The notes under the pieces were generated by a model. The model had not been told where the DNA came from, did not search any database, and saw only the letters and a program-made list of their open reading frames with translations. From positions 1 through 7,171 of the forward strand of contig JAPLON010000106.1 in NCBI GenBank assembly GCA_026400695.1: a stretch of 7,171 nucleotides of DNA. Reading direction: 5' to 3'. The position numbers and the translations under genes are program-made. Shown piece by piece: positions 1 to 6,202 of this stretch; position 1 is the first letter of the stretch; the number at the start of each line of letters is the position of its first letter. This stretch comes from Pseudomonadota bacterium (GTDB lineage: Bacteria > Pseudomonadota > Alphaproteobacteria > Paracaedibacterales > CAITNM01).

Positions 1-246
1 ATTTTTTTTTTTTTTTTTTAAATCTTTAGATAGCAGTTTAAAATCAGCAACGTAAGTAAGAAATGCATAATTCTTACAAATATGTGGAACTGTTTCAGCA
101 ACAGACATCACCATATTTACTTCACCCAGTTTGGATTGATCACAAACGGCGTATACAACTGTTACTTCAGGTTTATGGTTTAGAAAATAAAAGGCTGCTA
201 AAGAGATTGCAACTACAGCTACGAAAATTTTATAAAAACACTTCAT
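1..246 (-). CDS. Unrecognised small secreted or membrane-anchored protein (3' end outside window)
   Basis: An open frame of 82 codons starting at ATG 244-246 and running off the left edge without a stop. The start lies six bases after the bamE stop and is preceded by AAGTAGG (252-258), a reasonable ribosome binding site that contains the bamE TAG. The protein begins MKCFYKIFVAVVAISLAAFYFLN: a short basic start, then one hydrophobic segment (about residues 7-22), so a signal peptide or single N-terminal anchor. A soluble stretch with Cys35 and Cys55 follows (VVYAVCDQSKLGEVN and HICKNYAFL). It then becomes Lys-rich, because an 18-base A run encodes five consecutive Lys. I do not recognise the family. 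A periplasmic chaperone such as Skp/OmpH would suit a position after bamE, but the sequence gives only faint support. Spacing, ribosome binding site and signal make it a likely real gene and operon member. Confidence 0.6.
   Translation of the reverse strand, partial: MKCFYKIFVAVVAISLAAFYFLNHKPEVTVVYAVCDQSKLGEVNMVMSVAETVPHICKNYAFLTYVADFKLLSKDLKKKKKN
2..19. repeat. 18-base T/A homopolymer tract
   Basis: Eighteen T in a row on the plus strand, which are A on the coding minus strand. They lie within the unknown gene after bamE. Read in frame, they complete a Leu codon, give five Lys codons and enter an Asn codon. Such a run is prone to slippage by DNA polymerase, RNA polymerase and sequencing chemistry, so the frame beyond it is uncertain. 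Confidence 0.95.
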
Positions 247-252
247 ACCAGC

Positions 253-717
253 CTACTTACCATCTTTTTTAGGATCTAAACTGTACTTATTGAAATTACC
301 AAAAATATCTTTCATAGCTGAGCTTTCATATCCAGTTGATTCCGTACGTTCTTTGCTAGCTTTAATTTGCTCACCTTGAACACCCTTTTGATTTTCAACT
401 TTTCTTACAATGTCCTTTTCATCAAAAGTAACCTTTACTATTAACTGATCCACCACTTTTGGTTCAAAAAATGAAGTGGTCTCGGTTTTTCTGTAAATGT
501 AATACCAATTAGTCCAATTTTTACCCTCTACAGGGAAAAGAGAAGTTGTTGACGGGCTTCCCAAAGCTTCCTGCACATTTTCCTTTGTACTAATATCAGT
601 TTGAACTTTTTCAAGCTGCATTTGCTCTGGGTTAAACCCACGGTGATCGACTGTTGGATAACACCCAGCAAGAACAATTACCGCACCCAAGCTCAGTAAC
701 CAATTATATGACTTCAT
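253..717 (-). CDS. bamE: BamE (SmpA/OmlA) outer-membrane assembly lipoprotein
   Basis: Lipoprotein component of the BAM complex, which folds and inserts outer-membrane beta-barrel proteins. The chosen start is ATG at 715-717 (154 residues). It has GGAGGG five bases upstream and begins a classic lipoprotein signal, with Lys2, a hydrophobic stretch, and the lipobox VLAGC with Cys19 as the lipidated residue. An alternative TTG ten codons upstream overlaps glyS and would weaken the signal. The SmpA/OmlA domain spans about residues 33-100: the helix around VQEALGSPSTT (48-58), then the strands NWYYIYRKTE and VVDQLIVKVTFDEKDIVRKV. The tail ending MKDIFGNFNKYSLDP resembles the alphaproteobacterial BamE C-terminus. 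The gene follows glyS by one base, and its TAG stop sits inside the ribosome binding site of the next gene. Family assignment is from recognised motifs, without a search. Confidence 0.9.
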   Translation of the reverse strand: MKSYNWLLSLGAVIVLAGCYPTVDHRGFNPEQMQLEKVQTDISTKENVQEALGSPSTTSLFPVEGKNWTNWYYIYRKTETTSFFEPKVVDQLIVKVTFDEKDIVRKVENQKGVQGEQIKASKERTESTGYESSAMKDIFGNFNKYSLDPKKDGK

Positions 718-718
718 T

Positions 719-2716
719 TTAGCCCTCCAGCTTTGAAAAATTTGCAAAAGTATTTAAAGTTAATTGTAACGTGCCTAGCAAGTTTAGGCGATTTTGGCGC
801 ACCTGCAAATCATCGTCCATGACTCTAACGCATTCAAAAAAATTATCAATAAAAGGTTTCAGGCTAGCAATTATAGTCATTGCTTCCTTGAATGAAAAAT
901 TATTTAAATGCGTATTAATTTTTGTAGCAGCTTCATTTAAGGCGTTCTGTAAGCTAAGCTCTTCTTTTGTCTTTAGTAACTCTTGATTAACCACACCTAG
1001 CTTTGCATCACTTAAAACGCCAACGACTCTGTGATATGCTCCTAGCAAGGCTGCACCAACTTCTGTCTGCAATAAATCCTTTAGAGCTTTTGCTCTTTCT
1101 ACAGTTAACCAAACATCTTCAAGTGGACTATCTAAAACCGCATAAACATGATCAGCTGGCATTTCAGTTTTTAAAAATGCAGAAAGACGTTCTGTAATAA
1201 AATTGATAACCGCTTCGATAACATTACTATTTAAGGTAATGCCTTGCTTAGCATATGATTCAACTGATTTTTGCAAATATGGTCGCAAGCTATTAGGAGA
1301 ACTTTTAAACAGCATCAGCCTAATAATACCCAAAGCACTGCGACGCAAACCATAAGGATCTTTTGAACCAGATGGTTTCATACCTATGCCAAAAAAACCA
1401 ATTAAGTTATCAGCCTTATCAAGCATTGATAGTTCCCAGCTTATATCATCTTCAGGGCAATCATCTTTTGCACCCTGTGGTTGATAATATCCCTTAAGAG
1501 CTAGAGCAATTTCTGAAGAAGTCCCTTGTGCTTTAGCATAAACTTCTCCCATAACGCCTTGCAATTCAGGAAATTCACCAACCATGTTGGTTAATAAATC
1601 ATTCTTACACAAAATTGCTGCCTGTTTGACAGCAGTATCAGTTGCACAAAAATTAAGACGTTCAACTTTTTGATAAACAGATCCAAGATCAGCATGAAAA
1701 ATAATACTTTTTAAACCATTAACTCGTTCAGCAAACGATTGACTTAAATCTTGCTCATAGAAAAATGCAGCATCACTTAAACGTGCGCGCAATACACACT
1801 CATAACCTTTTTGCATATAATCAAGGTTAATTGGCACGTTTGCCACATAACCAAAAAACGGAGCAAAATTGCCTTTTTGGTCTAAAATAGTAAAGTATTT
1901 CTGGTGCACTCGCATAGATGTACTAAGCACCGCACCTGGCAAATTCATAAATTTAGCATCTATATTTCCAAGTGCTACGAAAGGATACTCAATTAAACCA
2001 GCCACCTCATCAAGTAAGCCTTCATCGAGCTTATAGGACAGCTGTTTAGATTCACAAAGTTGTTGCAATCCATCTGCAATTAAGCTTCTTCTCTCTTCAA
2101 AATCAGGAACAACCCTAGCTTCTCTTAAGCTTTGAATGTAGCTAGCAAAACTAGAAACTGTTATAGCATCAGGTTTTAAAAACCGATGACCAAAAGTTTG
2201 ATTGTTTGTCGTAACTCCTGCAGCAGGCACTTCAAAAACCACAGGCTTTCCACCTAAAACACAACAAATATTGCGAATCGGTCTAACCCACGTATGTGCC
2301 GCACCTGGCCAGCGCATTGAAGTAGGCCAAGGCATTTTGCGTAAAACTCTATCAACTAGGCCCGGTAGCAATTCATGTAAGGATTGGCCAGCTTGTGAAA
2401 TTTTAGCAAACCAGTAGCCATTTTCTTGGTTCAATTGATCTACAGCAAGGCCTGTTGATTTTAAAAAACCTTGCAAGGCAGCATCGGCTGCTCCCACTTT
2501 AGGGCCACGTTTTTCTTCAATCAAATCATCAGAAGTTTCAGAAATATTTGCAACATGTAAGGCTAAACGTCTAGGGCCAATTAAAGCCTCACAGCCTTGG
2601 TAAGCAATTTTTAATGCATCAAATTCCATACAAAATAATTGTAAAAAATCTATTTTAGCTTGGCGTTGCATACGTGCTGGAATTTCTTCACAGAAAATTT
2701 CAATAATTAATTCCAT
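719..2716 (-). CDS. glyS: Glycyl-tRNA synthetase beta subunit
   Basis: Large subunit of bacterial glycyl-tRNA synthetase, which recognises tRNA-Gly and binds the anticodon in complex with GlyQ. The start is the ATG at 2714-2716, giving 665 residues beginning MELIIEIFCEEIPARMQ, the family's usual N-terminus. A TTG five codons upstream lies within glyQ and is not needed. Conserved segments in order are GPRRLAL (47-53), TFGHRFLKP (174-182), MRVHQKYF (268-275), VLRARLSDAAFF (308-319), MVGEFPELQGVMG (378-390), and SGSKDPYGLRRSALG (449-463) of the HD-like core. A DALR-type anticodon-binding region follows in roughly the last 100 residues. Length is slightly below the usual 690. The gene follows glyQ after two bases, as expected for subunits made in fixed ratio. 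Its TAA stop is one base before bamE. Confidence 0.98.
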   Translation of the reverse strand: MELIIEIFCEEIPARMQRQAKIDFLQLFCMEFDALKIAYQGCEALIGPRRLALHVANISETSDDLIEEKRGPKVGAADAALQGFLKSTGLAVDQLNQENGYWFAKISQAGQSLHELLPGLVDRVLRKMPWPTSMRWPGAAHTWVRPIRNICCVLGGKPVVFEVPAAGVTTNNQTFGHRFLKPDAITVSSFASYIQSLREARVVPDFEERRSLIADGLQQLCESKQLSYKLDEGLLDEVAGLIEYPFVALGNIDAKFMNLPGAVLSTSMRVHQKYFTILDQKGNFAPFFGYVANVPINLDYMQKGYECVLRARLSDAAFFYEQDLSQSFAERVNGLKSIIFHADLGSVYQKVERLNFCATDTAVKQAAILCKNDLLTNMVGEFPELQGVMGEVYAKAQGTSSEIALALKGYYQPQGAKDDCPEDDISWELSMLDKADNLIGFFGIGMKPSGSKDPYGLRRSALGIIRLMLFKSSPNSLRPYLQKSVESYAKQGITLNSNVIEAVINFITERLSAFLKTEMPADHVYAVLDSPLEDVWLTVERAKALKDLLQTEVGAALLGAYHRVVGVLSDAKLGVVNQELLKTKEELSLQNALNEAATKINTHLNNFSFKEAMTIIASLKPFIDNFFECVRVMDDDLQVRQNRLNLLGTLQLTLNTFANFSKLEG
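723..728 (-). promoter_or_regulatory. Ribosome binding site of bamE
   Basis: The minus strand reads GGAGGG five bases before the ATG at 717, overlapping the last codons of glyS. It is the strongest Shine-Dalgarno match noticed in the window, and it decides between this start and the upstream TTG. Confidence 0.7.
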
Positions 2717-2718
2717 AA

Positions 2719-3582
2719 TTAACCTATCCAATTTTCGCAGGCTGATTTTGCTAAATTGCGCACTCTAGCCATGTATGCTGCACGTTCTGTAACACTAATA
2801 ACTCCACGTGCGTTAAGCATGTTAAACAAGTGGTTAGCCTTTAAGCATTGCTCGTATGCTGGCAATATCAACTTGTTATTGAGCAACTTTAAGCATTCTT
2901 TTTCAGCGTCATCAAAATGCTGCAAAAGCATTTTTACATCAGCATGTTCAAAATTGTATGCAGAAAATTCTTGTTCCGACCTTAAAAATACATCTCGGTA
3001 GGTTATACGCTGATCTCCAGCTTTTCCATTCCAATCAATGTCAAAATGACTCTCAACCCCTTGAATAACCGATGCAAGACGTTCCAACCCGTAAGTTAAT
3101 TCGACGGGCACAGGATCGCATGCAATACCACCAACCTGTTGAAAATAAGTATATTGAGTTACCTCCATACCATTGCACCAGACTTCCCAACCAAGTCCTG
3201 CTGCACCTAGTGATGGATTTTCCCAGTCATCTTCAACAAAACGTATATCATGGCGGCTCAGGTCAAATCCCAACGCCTTCAAACTATTTAAATATAATTC
3301 CTGCGGATTACCAGGGCATGGTTTTAACAAAACCTGAAATTGATAATACAACTGCGTGCGATTGGGATTTTCTCCATACCTACCATCCGTTGGCCTGCGG
3401 CACGGTTGAACATATGCAGTATTCCAAGTATCAGTGCCAAGTGCTCGCAGCAGAGTTGCTGGGTGGGACGTGCCTGCTCCTACTTCCATATCATATGGTT
3501 GCAAAATAACGCAGCCATAATCAGCCCAATATTGTTGCAATTGCAAAATAATTGATTGAAATGAAAGTGGTTTTGTAGTCAT
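2719..3582 (-). CDS. glyQ: Glycyl-tRNA synthetase alpha subunit
   Basis: Class II catalytic subunit of the heterotetrameric bacterial glycyl-tRNA synthetase, which activates glycine with ATP and, with GlyS, charges tRNA-Gly. Its 287 residues are close to the usual length of about 300. Family-defining stretches include YGCVILQPYDMEVGAGTSHP (residues 22-41), the ATP-binding region VQPCRRPTDGRYGENPNR (58-75), YYQFQVLLKPCP (79-90), VEDDWENPSLGAAGLGWEVW (116-135), and motif 3, ELTYGLERLA (161-170) with the conserved Arg168. No key segment is missing. The start ATG at 3580-3582 lies four bases after the pgi stop, with only a weak GGA upstream, so coupling to pgi translation is plausible. The stop (TAA, 2719-2721) is two bases before the glyS start. 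Confidence 0.98.
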   Translation of the reverse strand: MTTKPLSFQSIILQLQQYWADYGCVILQPYDMEVGAGTSHPATLLRALGTDTWNTAYVQPCRRPTDGRYGENPNRTQLYYQFQVLLKPCPGNPQELYLNSLKALGFDLSRHDIRFVEDDWENPSLGAAGLGWEVWCNGMEVTQYTYFQQVGGIACDPVPVELTYGLERLASVIQGVESHFDIDWNGKAGDQRITYRDVFLRSEQEFSAYNFEHADVKMLLQHFDDAEKECLKLLNNKLILPAYEQCLKANHLFNMLNARGVISVTERAAYMARVRNLAKSACENWIG

Positions 3583-3586
3583 AATT

Positions 3587-4726
3587 TCATCCGTTTAGAA
3601 ATTTTAATGCTAAGACTTTACCTTCTTCAACTGCCGGCTGATCAAAAGGATCCACTCCCCAAATCTTAGCAACGTACAATGTTTCAATAACTGCATTCAT
3701 CATCAGTTGACCTAAGTAATATGGATTAACCTCAGGAATAATTGTCAGCCTTAATGGCGCTCTATGGTTTTTTAAAGTAGCATAAGTTGCTTCAAGCTCC
3801 GCCTTTAAAAGCTCACTAAGGGAATGCCCACGTAAAGGAGTATAGCTTGGATGATCAATTTCTAAATCAGCAACCTCTAAATCTGTATGATTAGTAACTT
3901 CTATAAAAGTAAAAAACTTATCCCTAGGACCATCAATATAAAGCTGTAATTGGGAATGCTGATCAGTTGCACCCAAAGCTTGTATTGGTATTGAACCAAA
4001 ACGTTCACCATTTTGATTTTCTTTGCCCAAACTTTCAGCCCAAAGCTGTGAAAACCATGCACCAAAAAGCTTAAGTTTATCTGAATATGAAAAAACTACA
4101 GGATGGAATTTTGATTTAGCCAAGTAATCTGCTGTAGTAATTGGAAGATATTTATCTTTTTCTTTTTTTAAAGCTTCTATGGTAGATATGGCACCTTTTT
4201 GAAATTGCGACATATCCAATCCCATTAGTAGACCAGGCAATACTCCAACTTCAGCAAATACAGCAAATCTACCACCAATTTGATTATGGTGCGGTACCAA
4301 AACAATTTCATTTTGTTTAGCAAAAGTATGCAAAGCATTATCATCAGTTTGAGTGATAATAACTAAATGGTCTTTAAAGTTCAGACCCTTCTTGCTAAAA
4401 AAACTTTTAAGAGTCGCTAGCTGCACTAGAGTTTCTGCAGTGTTACCTGATTTTGATGCGACTAGTAATCCACACTTAGCAAAATCAACCCCTTGTAACC
4501 GGCTAATAATACCGCAAGGGTCGATGTTATCAAGAAAAGTAAATGTTACTGTAGGTTTTTCAGCAATTGCATACAAGGCTTGAGGGCCTAAGCTTGAACC
4601 GCCAGTGCCTAAATGAATAATATGCGAAAAATTCTTAAGCTTTTCTAAAGCAGTTTGGTATGGGGCCGTAGAAAATTCAGAATCCAAGTGTTTAATTAAA
4701 GCCAAATTTTCAATGTACTCAAACAT
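3587..4726 (-). CDS. pgi: Glucose-6-phosphate isomerase (short form)
   Basis: Interconverts glucose 6-phosphate and fructose 6-phosphate in the cytosol (glycolysis and gluconeogenesis). Both SIS sugar-phosphate domains are visible. GTGGSSLG (residues 40-47) and SKSGNTAET (91-99) bind phosphate in the first, and GGRFAVFAEVGVLP (151-164) leads into the second. The catalytic residues are recognisable by their motifs: Glu231 in WAESLGK, His257 in TDQHS, and Lys370 in VEEGK near the C-terminus. At 379 residues it is shorter than the roughly 450-residue Bacillus type and much shorter than the 550-residue E. coli type. About 40 residues are missing before the first phosphate loop. The start ATG at 4724-4726 is the first possible one, because an in-frame TAG (4730-4732) lies two codons upstream. 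A modest AAAAGG sits about 12 bases before it. Active-site completeness argues for a working enzyme. A bifunctional or variant-substrate isomerase cannot be excluded. Confidence 0.93.
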   Translation of the reverse strand: MFEYIENLALIKHLDSEFSTAPYQTALEKLKNFSHIIHLGTGGSSLGPQALYAIAEKPTVTFTFLDNIDPCGIISRLQGVDFAKCGLLVASKSGNTAETLVQLATLKSFFSKKGLNFKDHLVIITQTDDNALHTFAKQNEIVLVPHHNQIGGRFAVFAEVGVLPGLLMGLDMSQFQKGAISTIEALKKEKDKYLPITTADYLAKSKFHPVVFSYSDKLKLFGAWFSQLWAESLGKENQNGERFGSIPIQALGATDQHSQLQLYIDGPRDKFFTFIEVTNHTDLEVADLEIDHPSYTPLRGHSLSELLKAELEATYATLKNHRAPLRLTIIPEVNPYYLGQLMMNAVIETLYVAKIWGVDPFDQPAVEEGKVLALKFLNG

Positions 4727-4729
4727 TAT

Positions 4730-6202
4730 CTATTCAACCTTTTCTGATTTTGCTTTTTTTGCATGTTTGTCTGTTTTCTTTGTAGAAAATCCAAAAGATT
4801 TTTTCTCGTTCTCTTTTTTCTCAATTTTTTGTCCAATTTTATGATAGTTTCTTGACGGCATTTTTCTTTTCGGATAATTACGTGCTATCAACACTGGCGG
4901 ATTAGACAAAACAAGCTCTAACATTTCACGTGTTTGCTCGATGGTTACATCGCTAACTAACTGCTCGTACCTAGAAATGTCCTCAACAGAGAAACCTTCT
5001 ATTATACTTTCAGCCATTGAGACCAAGAAATCTTCACCATCCATAGCGAAAGCAAACTCATTTAGCTTTTCCTGCTTTGCAGCCTTAAAATCATTTTCAT
5101 TCAATCCATTTTGCAAAATCAGTTGTAGTTGCTCAAATAAAAATGCCTCAGCTGCATCTACATCCATATCTGGCGATAATTGTAATCTAAAACTAAATCC
5201 CATATCATCTTTGCCGCAAGCGTAGCTACCAGAAACATCTAGAGCCAAGCGTTTTTCTTTAACCATTTCCTTATAAAGTGCTCTTGATTCTGAGCCAAAG
5301 AGTGCAGAAAGCATCACTTGCATTTTTTGAAAATCTTCAGGTTTTTTGACTAAAGTTGGCGCTTTGTAAAAAATTTCAATATAAATATTTTCAGCTCTTG
5401 GGTTTTCTTGCTCAACAGTTGTGGTTAAACCTTCACGACTTGGCTCAGCCATACGTTTTCTAACTGGTGATGGTTTAGATGGAATTGTACCAAATTTCTT
5501 TTCAAAAATAGGTAAAACATAAGCCAAATCAAAAGGACCAACCACAATAACCGTAGCATTATTGGGCACATAATATTTTTTATAATGAGCCATCAATGCT
5601 TCATAAGTGTAGGATCGTATATGCCCTTCGTAACCAATAGGGTAAACACCATATGGATGTGCTATAAATTGTGCACGCCTGCAAACTTCAGAAGCCGTAC
5701 GTAAAGGATGGTTGCCAATTCGCATTTGACGTTCTTCAATTACCACCTTTTGTTCAGCCAAAAAGCTTTCTTTGCTGAAGTTCAAGTTTGACATGCGATC
5801 AGCTTCAATATCAAATATTTTTTCTAAATATTGCGCTGGAGCTGAGAATGTATAAACTGTGTAATCAAAATTAGTAAAAGCATTCAGTTCCCCACCCAAT
5901 TGATTAATAACACTATCAATTGCTCCCTCAGGATAAGTAGGAGTTCCTTTGAACATCATATGCTCAAGCATGTGTGACAAACCAACTAAATCAACAGGAT
6001 CATCAGCCGTTCCCACGTCATAACCTGTCCACACTGTAACCGATGGTAGAATAGGATTCTTGAAAACAATAAGCCTTATACCGCTAGACAGAGTCGCTTT
6101 TTGTGGAACAATTTTAATTGAATTACTTTCAGTTTGTTTTGTTTCTTCTGCAACTAATAAGCTTGAGCACAAAAACAAACATAGAGCTAAAAAATACCTC
6201 AT
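4730..6202 (-). CDS. M16 family zinc peptidase, catalytic subunit
   Basis: A 490-residue zinc metallopeptidase of the pitrilysin / mitochondrial processing peptidase family. The start ATG at 6200-6202 is supported by a good ribosome binding site (GGTGGGA) and by a hydrophobic signal peptide (residues 1 to about 18, ending near LLVA-EE), which predicts export to the periplasm. The inverted zinc motif HMLEH is at residues 77-81 (His77, Glu80, His81), and the third zinc ligand is expected at Glu156 or Glu157 in VIEERQM. HPYG lies at 182-185. In the C-terminal domain, the positions matching the Arg/Tyr pair of the partner are Val314 and Leu321. This subunit therefore has the zinc site without the pair, and its neighbour has the reverse. 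The last 43 residues form a Lys-rich tail (13 Lys) beyond the usual family end. The substrate is unknown. The gene ends in TAG, three bases before pgi and in the same frame. Confidence 0.95.
   Translation of the reverse strand: MRYFLALCLFLCSSLLVAEETKQTESNSIKIVPQKATLSSGIRLIVFKNPILPSVTVWTGYDVGTADDPVDLVGLSHMLEHMMFKGTPTYPEGAIDSVINQLGGELNAFTNFDYTVYTFSAPAQYLEKIFDIEADRMSNLNFSKESFLAEQKVVIEERQMRIGNHPLRTASEVCRRAQFIAHPYGVYPIGYEGHIRSYTYEALMAHYKKYYVPNNATVIVVGPFDLAYVLPIFEKKFGTIPSKPSPVRKRMAEPSREGLTTTVEQENPRAENIYIEIFYKAPTLVKKPEDFQKMQVMLSALFGSESRALYKEMVKEKRLALDVSGSYACGKDDMGFSFRLQLSPDMDVDAAEAFLFEQLQLILQNGLNENDFKAAKQEKLNEFAFAMDGEDFLVSMAESIIEGFSVEDISRYEQLVSDVTIEQTREMLELVLSNPPVLIARNYPKRKMPSRNYHKIGQKIEKKENEKKSFGFSTKKTDKHAKKAKSEKVE

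Noticed and set aside
2..19. Poly-T run as a rho-independent terminator
   Set aside because: On the plus strand no stem precedes it within the window and no plus-strand gene exists. On the transcribed minus strand it is poly-A inside an open frame, not a U-tract.
63..272. A 69-codon open frame on the plus strand
   Set aside because: It is antisense to the unknown gene and the bamE 3' end. It shows no signal or domain, while the minus-strand frame has a ribosome binding site and operon spacing.
718..747. TTG start for bamE ten codons upstream
   Set aside because: It lies within glyS. The ATG at 717 has GGAGGG at good spacing and starts a canonical lipoprotein signal.
2717..2731. TTG start for glyS five codons upstream
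   Set aside because: It overlaps the end of glyQ. The ATG at 2716 gives the family's standard N-terminus beginning MELIIEIFCEEIPARM.
3072..3509. A 145-codon open frame on the plus strand
   Set aside because: It lies wholly antisense to glyQ, whose conserved family motifs fill this stretch. It has no recognisable domain or ribosome binding site and reads as a shadow of a conserved gene.
3583..3586. An internal promoter or T-box style leader before glyQ
   Set aside because: Only four bases separate pgi and glyQ, so there is no room for a leader unless it lies inside pgi. I saw no convincing promoter or structured element there.
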